A program made the translations under genes and the position numbers. Below the pieces are notes generated by a model. That model saw only the letters and a program-made list of their open reading frames with translations, was not told where the DNA came from and made no database searches. Shown here one piece after another: positions 14,727 through 23,623 of a DNA stretch of 61,410 nt. How positions within the stretch are numbered: position 1 is the stretch's first letter; each line of letters begins with the position of its first letter. The DNA lies in IMG/VR virus record IMGVR_UViG_3300050821_001776, positions 1 through 61,410 of that record; one strand, given 5' to 3'. Source of the stretch: a virus.

Positions 14727-16954
14727 TGGTCGGTTCCCGTCTTACGCCACCTTCTATCCAGGACGGCGCACTAGGATTTGAGCCCAAGGACGTGTCGTAT
14801 TTCGACATGGACCCGAGCCAGATGGATGGCGCACTGGATGATGTGACGGCACAGCGGCTTGGACGCGAGTGTTACGACGCGTCAACGAACTGGCTTAACG
14901 CGGGGCGGCGCCTAAAGTGGAACGAAAGTCTCCGTTCATTTTCATCGCTCCATCCGACTGGCAGCAAGTATCTTTCCAACGACTTCCGTTACCGTTCCAC
15001 GTTCTATCGCCCCAAAACGCGCGCCATGGTGCGTCGTGATGAAGCATCCACGGCCGCTGCGTTCTTCAGCAACGAAGATGTGGTCTCGATTACGGCCAGT
15101 GATGACGATGACCCCAAGCAGCAGGCGTCGGCTGAGATCCTGAAGCAGTTGCTGCAGTTCCGGCTGACCAAGACAATCCCGTGGTTCCTGACTGTGTTGG
15201 GCGCTAGACAGGATTGCGAAGTGATGGGCGCCTGTGTCGGCAAGGCGTATTGGCGGTACGAGGAGCAGGCGATCGGTAGCGTGAGCCGGCCGCGTCTTGA
15301 TGCCAAGGGCAAGCCGATGAAAGACGATAATGGCGAGCCTATCCACGATGATGTAGATCTGATCAAGAAGCTCAAGGATCACCCGTGGGTTGACCTGATC
15401 GCCTTGGAGAATTTCCGCATTGAGCCGGGTTGCGATTGGCGCGTGCCGATTGAGAGCAGCCCGTATCTGATTGAGCTGGAACCGGTGTACATCGCTGAGG
15501 CGATGGAGCGCATGGAGCAACAGCATGGCGGGGAGCCGGAATGGCGGCAGGTTTCCAAGTCTGCATTGTTTTCGGCGACTGACCTTGATGATGATGTAAC
15601 CCGGCGCGCTCGTGAGGCCGGCCGCGTGCCAGGTAAAGATCATGATGCGTGGAAGCCGCGTGACTTCGATATCTGCTGGACCCGCGTCTACACCATGCGA
15701 TGGGGTGGGCGTGACTGGCACTTCAGGACGCTTGCCGGGGCTGGAGAGATTCTGACGGCACCGCGCCCGCTGGAGGAAGTGCATCTGCATGGCGTGCGCC
15801 CCTATGTGATGGGTAGTGTGGTGCTGGAGGCGCACAAGACGTATCCGAGCGCCAAGGTAGAGTTGGTGCGTGATTTGCAGCGCGCCATGAACGAGGATTG
15901 GAACCTGCGCTTTGACGCGGTCCGCATGAACCTCATGCCGCGCCAGTTTGTGCGCAATGGCGCTGCGCTTGATCCGAACGATTTGTTGTCATTCAGGCCG
16001 AACAAGATCGTGGCGCTCAACACCAAGGTTGGTGAGCCGCTGACAAATGACGTGGCTTGGGACAGGCCGCCGCCGCCGGACCAGTCGGCTTACGCGGAGC
16101 AGGATCGGATTAACCTGGACTTTGACGAGCTGACAGGGGCGTTCTCCAACTCGTCGGTGCAGGCGTCGCAGATTACCCAGCAGAGCGCCACAGGCATGCA
16201 CTTGATGTCTGGTGAGGCGTCAGGGCTCGGGGAATATGAGCTACGGCTGTTTGCGGAGTCGTTCGTTGAGCCGTTGTTGATGCTTCTGATTAAGCTGGAG
16301 CAGGCGTACGAGACCGATCCGATCGTGTTGGCGCTTGCTGGTAAGAAGGCGCAGTTGTTTGAGAAGTTCGGCGTATCGGAAATCAACGATGAGTTGCTTA
16401 ACCAGGAAGTGGCCGTGCGGGCCAACGTGGGCATCGGCGCCACGAATCCAGGCATGAAGCTGCGCAACTTTGTGCAGGCTGGTGAGGTGCTGGCCAAGCT
16501 CTACGGGCCGCAGACGATGGCGATGGGTTCCAACTTCGAGGAAATCGCCTCCGAGGTGTTCGGCCTATGTGGTTATAAGGACGGCGAGCGCTTCTTTAAG
16601 CCCGACTTTGACCCGCGAGTTACGATGCTGCAGCAGCAACTACAGCAGTTGCAGTCGAAGCAGAAGGGGCAGGCGGGGCCGGGGAATGACCCGTCTCGGC
16701 TACAGGCGGCGCAAGTTCAGGCGCAGTCGCGGATAGCTGAGAAGAAGATCCAGCAGCAGACCGATATGCACACGGCGCAGTTGGATTACCAGGCCAAGGA
16801 AATGTCCGAGACTTCGGAGAACTGGCGCACAATGCTGGATGCGCACCGGGAATTAGCGACGGCGAATATCCAGGGGCAACAGGCAATTGACCAGCGGGCC
16901 GCGGATCAGATTATGCATGAGACGGCGCCGCAACCGCAGGGAACGGTGGGGTAA
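14726..16954 (+). CDS. Portal protein
   Basis: 742 residues from a GTG overlapping the previous stop. The length, the N-terminal region NDFRYRSTFYRPKTRAMVRR followed by AAAFFSNEDVVSI, and the Gln-rich coiled C-terminus (LQQQLQQLQSKQKGQ, 16620-16680) are typical of large podovirus portals. The portal forms the dodecameric ring through which DNA enters and leaves. It is followed, two genes later, by scaffold and capsid. A C-terminal helical barrel (AEKKIQQQTDMHTAQLDYQA) is likely. Confidence 0.85.
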   Translation: MVGSRLTPPSIQDGALGFEPKDVSYFDMDPSQMDGALDDVTAQRLGRECYDASTNWLNAGRRLKWNESLRSFSSLHPTGSKYLSNDFRYRSTFYRPKTRAMVRRDEASTAAAFFSNEDVVSITASDDDDPKQQASAEILKQLLQFRLTKTIPWFLTVLGARQDCEVMGACVGKAYWRYEEQAIGSVSRPRLDAKGKPMKDDNGEPIHDDVDLIKKLKDHPWVDLIALENFRIEPGCDWRVPIESSPYLIELEPVYIAEAMERMEQQHGGEPEWRQVSKSALFSATDLDDDVTRRAREAGRVPGKDHDAWKPRDFDICWTRVYTMRWGGRDWHFRTLAGAGEILTAPRPLEEVHLHGVRPYVMGSVVLEAHKTYPSAKVELVRDLQRAMNEDWNLRFDAVRMNLMPRQFVRNGAALDPNDLLSFRPNKIVALNTKVGEPLTNDVAWDRPPPPDQSAYAEQDRINLDFDELTGAFSNSSVQASQITQQSATGMHLMSGEASGLGEYELRLFAESFVEPLLMLLIKLEQAYETDPIVLALAGKKAQLFEKFGVSEINDELLNQEVAVRANVGIGATNPGMKLRNFVQAGEVLAKLYGPQTMAMGSNFEEIASEVFGLCGYKDGERFFKPDFDPRVTMLQQQLQQLQSKQKGQAGPGNDPSRLQAAQVQAQSRIAEKKIQQQTDMHTAQLDYQAKEMSETSENWRTMLDAHRELATANIQGQQAIDQRAADQIMHETAPQPQGTVG

Positions 16955-17166
16955 TGCTATTTCGCAATGAGCGCGGCCGAATCGCTTGGCGGTTATCGAT
17001 TAAATCGACGGTGCATCTAGTGGTGTGGCGGCGGTGGCGGCGGCTAATTAAATGGGTGTCACCATCTATTTATGACCATTGGTGGCCTTCACCAACGGTG
17101 AAGTATGACCGCCTATTGCTGGCGAAGGGGATTCGTCGCGGACCATATGGTGAGACTTTGGATTGA
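16954..17166 (+). CDS. Basic Trp-rich protein, 70 aa
   Basis: ATG overlaps the portal stop. Strongly basic and aromatic (VHLVVWRRWRRLIKWVSPSI). Could be a small membrane-associated protein. The local DNA is lower in GC than the portal gene. Unknown. Confidence 0.6.
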   Translation: MLFRNERGRIAWRLSIKSTVHLVVWRRWRRLIKWVSPSIYDHWWPSPTVKYDRLLLAKGIRRGPYGETLD

Positions 17167-17504
17167 GCGACATCACGCCGGAGATGGTAGAAGCCGCAAA
17201 GTCCCGCGATCGGCGCATTGGACTGATCGCGGAAGCCTTTGCGGTGGAGGCTGAAGTAAGAGACAGTCCGACAATACGCTACTTACTCAGACAGATTACT
17301 ACAGACTCCGACAGAGCGATGGAGGAATTAGCGGACATTAGTCCGCTTGATCACACCATTGTTGCAAAGCTACTTGTCAAGATACAATCTTACGTTTATA
17401 TCAGGCGCAGTTTGGAGGACTTGAAGCGTCGCGCCACCGTGGCCGCGCATGAAGTTCACCTGGAGGATGCCGCAGCAGCCGGCTTCGATGAGCGAGACGA
17501 CTGA
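17163..17504 (+). CDS. Hypothetical helical protein, 113 aa
   Basis: Starts at a TTG overlapping the previous TGA (TTGA). All-helical by appearance (DITPEMVEAAKSRDRRIGLI, RAMEELADISPLDHTIVAKL). Its 3' end overlaps the scaffold start by 17 bases. It may be a head-assembly accessory; no family recognised. Confidence 0.7.
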   Translation: MSDITPEMVEAAKSRDRRIGLIAEAFAVEAEVRDSPTIRYLLRQITTDSDRAMEELADISPLDHTIVAKLLVKIQSYVYIRRSLEDLKRRATVAAHEVHLEDAAAAGFDERDD

Positions 17505-18549
17505 CCTTCATTTGCCGGATACTTTGCACATCGAAGGCGATGTGCATGAGGCGCCACAGCCGGATGGTGAGCGCAAGCTAACGCCGCGCGAAGAGATGAT
17601 GGCGCGGATTGCCGCGCACGCTGAGGAAGAGCGCCACAAGGAAATTGCACTCGGCTCGACATACGATGCAGAGGCCCGTGAGCGTGGCGAGGCCCTTCCG
17701 CCGCCTGATGGTGAGGAAGAGGATCCGGAGCCGCTGGAAGCCACTCTAGAGCCTGCGCACAAGCCGGAACCTGTCGCTGCCACGCCTGAGCCTCCGCCCG
17801 CTCCTGTGGCCCCACAAGTCCGCACGCTGAACCTTAACGGCCAGTTCGTTCAGGTTACAGATGCGCAATTCGAACAGCTCGCACAGATGGGCGCACTGGC
17901 TGGCATGGCGCTTGCCCAGCAGCCAGTCGCCCCCCACCCTGAGCCGCCACCAGCGCCCGCTCCTGTTGCATTGGACGATGGTAAGGTCCGGGAGGCCGTC
18001 CAGCGCATTCAGTTCGGCTCGCCGGATGAAGGTGCCGCTGCTCTTGGTGGCCTTATTCATGACGTGTTGGCGCGCGTTCCCGCGCCGGCAATCGACCATA
18101 ATACATTGGTGCAGCAGGCTTCCCAGCGCGCTGTGCAGGAATTGCATGGCCAGCAGGTGACTGCTGCGATCAAGTCGGAATACCCGCAGATTTTCACTGA
18201 CAGCGGTCTTATGGCGCTTGCGCAGGATCGTGTTCGTCAGATTGAACAACGCGATGCGGCCACTGGCCAGCGTCGTCATGCGATCGAGATCTACAGGGAG
18301 GCTGGCAATCAGGTCTATGACCTGCTGAAGCTGCCTCGGCCTGGGAGCGAGCCTACCCAAACCGCCCCTCAGGCGGCGCCTACCGTCCAGCTTCGTGCTG
18401 GTGTGGAAGAGCGCAAGCGAGCGGCACCGCGCACCACTCAGCCGGTTGACCGCCGCTCAGCTATGCCACCGCAGGCGCCGCAAGCGCCCTCGGGCAGCGC
18501 AATTGTCGCTTGGATAGCAAAGCAGCGAGGGCAGTCGGCGCCAGTATAG
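17488..18549 (+). CDS. Scaffolding protein
   Basis: 353 residues from ATG 17488. Acidic, Pro/Glu/Ala-rich N-terminal half (ERGEALPPPDGEEEDPEPLE), a helical middle and a basic Pro-rich end (ERKRAAPRTTQPVDRRSAM). It lies between portal and capsid, the normal place for a podovirus scaffold that fills the prohead and then exits. There is no recognisable catalytic motif, so the call rests on composition and position. Confidence 0.75.
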   Translation: MSETTDLHLPDTLHIEGDVHEAPQPDGERKLTPREEMMARIAAHAEEERHKEIALGSTYDAEARERGEALPPPDGEEEDPEPLEATLEPAHKPEPVAATPEPPPAPVAPQVRTLNLNGQFVQVTDAQFEQLAQMGALAGMALAQQPVAPHPEPPPAPAPVALDDGKVREAVQRIQFGSPDEGAAALGGLIHDVLARVPAPAIDHNTLVQQASQRAVQELHGQQVTAAIKSEYPQIFTDSGLMALAQDRVRQIEQRDAATGQRRHAIEIYREAGNQVYDLLKLPRPGSEPTQTAPQAAPTVQLRAGVEERKRAAPRTTQPVDRRSAMPPQAPQAPSGSAIVAWIAKQRGQSAPV

Positions 18550-18561
18550 GTTCCCTCATTC

Positions 18562-19548
18562 ATGGCCGGACAACTTTGGGCCACGAACTCGCTGGGCGGC
18601 TATATGTATAGCTTGGAGCTGTCTGATCTGCTCCGCACTGCTGTGCAGCCTCTTTGCAAGTTCCGCCAGTTTGCTGACGCGAAGGACTTCACTGACAAGG
18701 GTCTCCACAAGGGCCAGATCTTCACCTGGAACATCTACAACGACGTTGCGAGCCAGGGCACGACCCTTACGGAAACTTCCACTCTGCCGGATACCAACTT
18801 CACCATCGCGCAGGGCACGGGCACCGTGACCGAGATGGGGCAAGCGGTTCCGTACACTGGCATGCTGGACAACCTGTCCAAGCACCCGGTGCAGGAAATC
18901 ATCAACAAGGTTCTGAAGAACGACGCCAAGAAGGGCCTTGATGGCCAGGCTTGGTTCCAGTTCAACCAGACCTTGCTGCGTGTGGTGGCTTCTTCGGGCA
19001 CTGACACGACTGCCGTGACGTTGACCACGAACGGCACCGCGACGGTGACGAACACGGTCAACCTGCACAAGAACCACATCAAGTCGATCGTGGACACGAT
19101 GAAGGAGCGCAACATCCCACCGTATATGGGGGATGAGTACTTCGGCATCGCGTGGCCGACGACCTGGCGTCCGGTGAAGAACGATCTTGAAGCCGTCTAC
19201 CAGTATCGGGACGAGGGCTTCCAGATGATCTACAACGGCGAAATTGGGAAGTTCGAAGGCGTTCGCTTTATCGAGCAGACCAATATCCCGCACGGGATCT
19301 ACAACTCCGGCAACTATGTTGCATCGGGTTCCTTCACCAAGTGGGCGCAGTCGTTGTCTGACTGGGCATTCTTCTTCGGTGAAGACACGGTTGCGGAAGC
19401 TATCGTGGTTCCTGAGGAAATCCGAGGGAAAATCCCGAGTGATTACGGCCGGTCGAAGGGTATTGCCTGGTACTACCTTGGCGGTTTCGCGCTGACGCAG
19501 ACGCAAGCTCTGCAGACGCGCATCGTCAAGTGGGACTCGGCGGCATAA
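18562..19548 (+). CDS. Major capsid protein, N4-gp56-like
   Basis: 328 residues. The order of features fits N4-gp56-type HK97-fold capsids: N-terminal arm (LWATNSLGGYMYSLELSDLL), FTWNIYNDVASQGTTLTET, and the C-terminal GEIGKFEGVRFIEQTNIP strand. It assembles the icosahedral shell. Codon use here is strongly biased to C-ending codons (AAC, TTC, ATC, GGC) compared with flanking genes, as expected for a very highly expressed product. A long minus-strand frame covering it is a shadow of that bias. Confidence 0.9.
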   Translation: MAGQLWATNSLGGYMYSLELSDLLRTAVQPLCKFRQFADAKDFTDKGLHKGQIFTWNIYNDVASQGTTLTETSTLPDTNFTIAQGTGTVTEMGQAVPYTGMLDNLSKHPVQEIINKVLKNDAKKGLDGQAWFQFNQTLLRVVASSGTDTTAVTLTTNGTATVTNTVNLHKNHIKSIVDTMKERNIPPYMGDEYFGIAWPTTWRPVKNDLEAVYQYRDEGFQMIYNGEIGKFEGVRFIEQTNIPHGIYNSGNYVASGSFTKWAQSLSDWAFFFGEDTVAEAIVVPEEIRGKIPSDYGRSKGIAWYYLGGFALTQTQALQTRIVKWDSAA

Positions 19549-19562
19549 GGAGGGGATGAAAA

Positions 19563-19958
19563 ATGGCACAAGGCCCAATTGACCATCCCACCTATCTGAC
19601 TCGTCAGATGGTGTCTCCGTTCACCACGGCGGCCGGTGCGAACGGCACTGGCACGCCGGGGTGGTGTTTCCCGTGGGACGTGAACATTCACCAGGTTGTG
19701 GCAGTCGTGAAGACGGCGGGCACAACTTCGGTTAATGCCGTGTTCCTGCTGGCCGGCACTTCAACCATCGCTAGTTCGACGGTGACGCTGGGAACTTCGG
19801 CCGCGGCTGTGGTCGGAACCAGCGGCAATGCTGCTCAGAAGGTGACTGCCGGTACGCCGATCTACACGAAGAACAGCACTGACGCCGTTGGCGTTAACTT
19901 TGTTTCCTTCGAGTGGAACATGGCTCCGGACACCGGAACCTGGACGGGTAACGAGTAA
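19563..19958 (+). CDS. Head decoration-like protein
   Basis: 131 residues, with a strong GGAGGGG site before the ATG. Beta-rich and Thr/Ala/Gly-rich throughout (AVFLLAGTSTIASSTVTLGT). The position directly after the capsid gene and the high-expression codon use point to a capsid decoration or cement protein. No sequence family named. Confidence 0.65.
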   Translation: MAQGPIDHPTYLTRQMVSPFTTAAGANGTGTPGWCFPWDVNIHQVVAVVKTAGTTSVNAVFLLAGTSTIASSTVTLGTSAAAVVGTSGNAAQKVTAGTPIYTKNSTDAVGVNFVSFEWNMAPDTGTWTGNE

Positions 19959-20383
19959 TGGCCGCTCGCCGGCTTGATATCGTCGGCTCGTATCTTCCGA
20001 TCCTCGGGGAAACTGGGGACGACAAGGAAGTCTCTGACTTTCGCGCCGTCCCTGGCTCCGACGAGGGAAACGAAGATTATCGGGATCGCGGAAAGTTGGG
20101 CTCGTTTACGCAAAGCGAGCCTTTCCGCAATCCTTCTGAAGTGCGCTTTTTCGATGGATATGGCGCAGATAAGGAGGATTTGGAGCGCGGCTATTGCGTT
20201 CCCGATGTTGGCCGTGAGCCAGCTTACGATAAGGCGAACTACGAGATGCGTTCTTCGCAGCCTCGTGAGCAGTCGGAGGACTTCGGCAACACCGATACGG
20301 TGCCCAGCGACTGGCAGTTCCGTTCACGCAATCAGCGGTCTCGCGGTTTCCTGACGCGGCCCCGCATTCCCACGGAGAGATAA
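19958..20383 (+). CDS. Hypothetical charged protein, 141 aa
   Basis: TAATG overlap. Hydrophilic and rich in Asp, Arg and Ser (RDRGKLGSFTQSEPFRNPSE, REQSEDFGNTDTVPSDWQFR). Probably largely disordered; no domain seen. Lies in the head operon before the terminator. Confidence 0.7.
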   Translation: MAARRLDIVGSYLPILGETGDDKEVSDFRAVPGSDEGNEDYRDRGKLGSFTQSEPFRNPSEVRFFDGYGADKEDLERGYCVPDVGREPAYDKANYEMRSSQPREQSEDFGNTDTVPSDWQFRSRNQRSRGFLTRPRIPTER

Positions 20384-20384
20384 G

Positions 20385-20630
20385 ATGGCGAAAGATGCAG
20401 CCGAGATGAAGCCTCGGCTGATTCCTGACGAAGAGTTGCTGCCGCGCGATGATAGCGGCGGCCCCAACTTCCAGCCGTACACACAGGCATTTGGCGACGG
20501 TGGCCGCGTGACTGGCGCAAAGAAGCACCTGTCTGTTACCGGCGGCGAGGATGATCCCGTTGTCGGTGACGAGCAGGATTCGCGTGAGTCGCGGCGCAAC
20601 AAGGACGCGCGCAAGTCTCGCGACGACTGA
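20385..20630 (+). CDS. Hypothetical charged protein, 81 aa
   Basis: Begins MAKDAAEMKPRLIPDEELLP one base after the previous stop, with GAGA upstream of the ATG. Ends in a highly charged stretch (DEQDSRESRRNKDARKSRDD). Disordered, unknown. Last gene before the hairpin at 20638. Confidence 0.65.
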   Translation: MAKDAAEMKPRLIPDEELLPRDDSGGPNFQPYTQAFGDGGRVTGAKKHLSVTGGEDDPVVGDEQDSRESRRNKDARKSRDD

Positions 20631-20637
20631 AAATAAA

Positions 20638-20670
20638 CGCCCCGCCTCTTGGATCAAAAGAGACGGGGCG
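20638..20670 (+). terminator. Strong hairpin after capsid operon
   Basis: CGCCCCGCCTCTT (20638-20650) pairs with AAGAGACGGGGCG (20658-20670), 13 positions with one C-A mismatch and a 7-base loop. It lies in a 101-base gap. There is no T-run after it, so it may be a processing or mRNA-stability element, or a factor-assisted terminator, rather than a classic intrinsic one. Confidence 0.6.
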
Positions 20671-20731
20671 CAGTGGTCAGTGTCGTTGGTGACGACGGTT
20701 TGTATATGCCACGGCAACGGAGCGCAAACAA

Positions 20732-20977
20732 GTGCCCAAGAATCCTGAGCGTGCAGCCAAGGGCGGCGATGTAGAGGGAACCGATCGCACGGATATTGAT
20801 GGTGCGGTTGGCTCTCCACTCACCGTCGCCGCGGCTTCATTTGATCCCGGTTATTCGTTGGATGAAACGTTGGATGCTGGCTATATCAGCGAAGCCGACT
20901 TGAAGCGCGGCTTCTGCTCTTATGGCGTCTGCATTGGCGAAGGACGGCCCAAGGAGATCATCGGCGGGAAGCGGTGA
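20732..20977 (+). CDS. Hypothetical protein, 81 aa
   Basis: GTG start. Contains AASFDPGYSLDETLDAGYIS, EADLKRGFCSYGVCIGEGRP. The segment DLKRGFC echoes DLERGYC in the protein at 19958, suggesting a shared short domain or old duplication. Function unknown. Confidence 0.65.
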   Translation: MPKNPERAAKGGDVEGTDRTDIDGAVGSPLTVAAASFDPGYSLDETLDAGYISEADLKRGFCSYGVCIGEGRPKEIIGGKR

Positions 20978-21342
20978 TGCGTCTCGACTTCAGCCGCCCG
21001 TATGCTGAGGTCATTGGGCGTCCAGGCATAGCGTTTGAGCAAGACGGCCACAACTTCCGGGTTGATGGCTCTCTTGTTGATGAAACGCCTATGGTGGCGG
21101 CTGCGGTGCCTACTGTGACGCCGCCAGCGCCCCCGCCGCGTGTTGTGCCACGCGCCCAGCATACGAAGCAGAAGCTGAGCGCGTCTACGGCGCTGCGGCA
21201 TCAGTTTGGCGATGATACGGACATGGTTGAGTCCGTCATTGCTTATACGTCGCCGCGTGATGTGTTGGCGGCTTATCGCGATCCACAGGCGCCGGATGGT
21301 TCCATGGTTATGCCTGCGAAGGCATGGACGGACGGCGTATGA
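20977..21342 (+). CDS. Hypothetical protein, 121 aa
   Basis: ATG within a TGATG overlap. N-terminal beta segment (RPYAEVIGRPGIAFEQDGHN, FRVDGSLVDE), Pro/Ala linker, then a helical end (DDTDMVESVIAYTSPRDVLA). It is the sort of small protein found beside head-completion genes; unnamed family. Confidence 0.65.
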   Translation: MRLDFSRPYAEVIGRPGIAFEQDGHNFRVDGSLVDETPMVAAAVPTVTPPAPPPRVVPRAQHTKQKLSASTALRHQFGDDTDMVESVIAYTSPRDVLAAYRDPQAPDGSMVMPAKAWTDGV

Positions 21343-22919
21343 CCTGGCAGCCGGATGGCCCGCGCGATTACGAGCAGGACAAGATTGCGGCGGTAGCGCT
21401 GCAGTATCTGCACGGTTTTGCGTTGGATCTTGGATGCGGCAATCGCAAGTGCTGGCCGTTCATGACCGGTGTGGATAATGGCTCCGTGTTCGGCGCGCAC
21501 AACCCTGCGGTTGATGTGCGGTGTGACATTTCGAAGCTGACGGTCTTTGCGGACGAGTGCGCGGATTCGGTGTTTTCATCGCATGCAGTTGAGGACTTCC
21601 CGCGTGAGGAAGTGCCGGCGCTATTGCGTGAGTGGCGCCGCGTTCTGAAGGTTGGCGGCTACCTCGTTCTGTATGTGCCATCCGCCAATCTGTATCCCAA
21701 GGTTGGCGAGCCTGGCGCCAATGTCATGCATAAGCACGACATCTACCCCGGCGACATTGAGGCGATCCTGAAGGATATTGACGGCTGGGAGCTGGTCGAA
21801 TCCGAAGAGCGCGGCGACGGGAACGAATACTCACTTTTCATCGTAGCCAAGAAGCTGGAGAGCGGCTGGATTGAGAACGTCTGGCAGCGCAATCCAGGCG
21901 GCAAGAAGCGCGTTCTTATCGGACGGTACGGAGCCGTGGGTGATCAGATCCTCACATCATCCATCCTGCCTGGCCTGAAGGCGCAGGGCTACCACATCAC
22001 GTACATGACGCAGCCTGTCAGTCAGGAAGTGTTGCTGCATGATCCGAACATTGATGAGTGGTACATTCAGGAGAAGGACGCCTGCCCGAATGAGCAATTA
22101 GGGCCGTTCTGGGAGAGCATAGCGCTACGGTATGACCGCTTCATCAACCTGTCGGAGAGCGTTGAGGGCGGCCTCCTGACGCTGCCTGGGCGTCTGCAGC
22201 ATCAATACCCGGTTGAAGTGCGGCAGAAGCTATTCGGCTCCGTAAACTATCTGGAACGCACGCACGACATTGCCGGTGTGCCGCTGGATTTTGCTGCTAA
22301 GTTTTATGCGACCGATCAGGAGATGAAGTGGGCATGCGCGCTCAAGCGTGCATGGGGCGGTCCCGTTGTGACGTGGGCGATCAATGGTTCATCGCCTCAC
22401 AAGGTTTATCCGTACACGCAGGTTGTGTTGCGATGGCTGCTGGAGCGGACGCCATTGCATGTTTGCCTGCTGGCAGATCCCAGCATTGGCAAGGTGCTGC
22501 AGGAAGCTATCGTTGACAAGCTGAAGGAGGATGGCGTTGAGACTTCACGCTTGCATCCTATGGGCGGTGGGGCGTGGAGTATCCGGCAGGCGCTGACATT
22601 CTGCCAAGTATCCGATTGCGTGGTGGGACCAGAGACGGGGCCGCTCAATGCGGTGTGCTTCGAGCCAATGCCGAAGGTGATTTACCTTTCGCATAGCTCG
22701 CCTGAGAATTTGACTCGCTATTGGAAGAACACGACGGTTTTGGAGCCTGATCGCAAGGAAGCGCCCTGCTATCCTTGTCATCGGCTACATTACAACTGGG
22801 ATCATTGTCACCAGCACTCGGAAACGCACGCAGCTCTGTGTGCGTCTTCCATTCGCCCCGAAGCGGTATTTGAAGCCATCGCACTAGCTATGGGTGCCAC
22901 TCGTAAGGTGGCGGCGTGA
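21339..22919 (+). CDS. Methyltransferase - GT9 glycosyltransferase fusion
   Basis: 526 residues from ATG 21339 (ATGA overlap). N-terminal class I methyltransferase: FALDLGCGNRKCW (SAM motif I, about residues 28-39), DVRCDISKLTVFADECADSV, SSHAVEDFPREE and RRVLKVGGYLVLYVPS. From about 195 a family 9 glycosyltransferase (heptosyltransferase-like): VLIGRYGAVGDQILTSSILPG, then VVGPETGPLNAV (the SxxGPxHxA-like donor loop). A Cys-rich end (CYPCHRLHYNWDHCHQH) resembles GT9 tails. It lies between capsid and tail genes. Target unknown. Confidence 0.85.
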   Translation: MTWQPDGPRDYEQDKIAAVALQYLHGFALDLGCGNRKCWPFMTGVDNGSVFGAHNPAVDVRCDISKLTVFADECADSVFSSHAVEDFPREEVPALLREWRRVLKVGGYLVLYVPSANLYPKVGEPGANVMHKHDIYPGDIEAILKDIDGWELVESEERGDGNEYSLFIVAKKLESGWIENVWQRNPGGKKRVLIGRYGAVGDQILTSSILPGLKAQGYHITYMTQPVSQEVLLHDPNIDEWYIQEKDACPNEQLGPFWESIALRYDRFINLSESVEGGLLTLPGRLQHQYPVEVRQKLFGSVNYLERTHDIAGVPLDFAAKFYATDQEMKWACALKRAWGGPVVTWAINGSSPHKVYPYTQVVLRWLLERTPLHVCLLADPSIGKVLQEAIVDKLKEDGVETSRLHPMGGGAWSIRQALTFCQVSDCVVGPETGPLNAVCFEPMPKVIYLSHSSPENLTRYWKNTTVLEPDRKEAPCYPCHRLHYNWDHCHQHSETHAALCASSIRPEAVFEAIALAMGATRKVAA

Positions 22920-23623
22920 CTATTACCTGGAACACGCTGACAGGCACTAGCAGCACGGCAGGCGCGCTGGCGCGTTGGCTTAATAAGTCAACCCTGTCAG
23001 CCGGCGCTAATGGTGATGCGGATTTGATCCTGCAGGAGGCGCAAGCCTGGATTTACTCACGCCTGCGCCACCATAAGATGCTCACGACGCCCCTCAGCAA
23101 TACGATGAGTGTGGCGGTGGATCAGATTCCAGTTCCCGCAGACATGCTGGAGCTCGACTTTATTACGATTGCCGGTGTCATTAACGGCACATTTTATCAG
23201 CAAGAGGTTGTCCAAAAGCCGATTAACGAAATCTACCGGGCATGGGCCTTTGATGGCAGCGGCAATCGCATTCAGCAGATGCCACGGCTGTACAGCTTCA
23301 ATCAAACCTATATCCAGCTCGACCAGCAGCCTGACTTGGCCTACCCATATGTCTATACATACTATCAGTTGCCAACTGTGCTTTCTGGCGGGAATGCCAC
23401 GAATTTCCTGACAAAGTTTTACCCGCGCCTATTGCGCTGCGTTTGCATGATGATGGGTGCTGAATGGACCAAGGAGTCCAATCAGGGACAATACGACCGT
23501 ACCTATTGGGAGCAGCAATCCGCCGATGAATTGAACGCGGCGCAGGCACAGAGCGACCGTGCGCGCCGTGCCATTAGAGGCGGCGTGACGGTTGATGAGC
23601 ATGCGCTGGGAGACGTTTGGTAA
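22916..23623 (+). CDS. Head-to-tail adaptor protein
   Basis: 235 residues from a GTG overlapping the fusion gene. Helical start (DADLILQEAQAWIYSRLRHH), then sheet (YPYVYTYYQLPTVLS), then a helical end rich in Gln, Ala and Arg. The order capsid, adaptor, gp10-like protein matches podovirus tail nozzles (P22 gp4/T7 gp11 position). Identification is by size and order. Confidence 0.65.
   Translation: MTITWNTLTGTSSTAGALARWLNKSTLSAGANGDADLILQEAQAWIYSRLRHHKMLTTPLSNTMSVAVDQIPVPADMLELDFITIAGVINGTFYQQEVVQKPINEIYRAWAFDGSGNRIQQMPRLYSFNQTYIQLDQQPDLAYPYVYTYYQLPTVLSGGNATNFLTKFYPRLLRCVCMMMGAEWTKESNQGQYDRTYWEQQSADELNAAQAQSDRARRAIRGGVTVDEHALGDVW

Noticed and set aside
14942-15835. 297-residue minus-strand frame within the portal gene
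   Set aside because: Antisense shadow; composition (His/Arg/Leu) unlike neighbours and no ribosome site.
18556-19578. 340-residue minus-strand frame over the capsid gene
   Set aside because: Arg/Val/His-rich shadow caused by strong codon bias of the highly expressed capsid gene.
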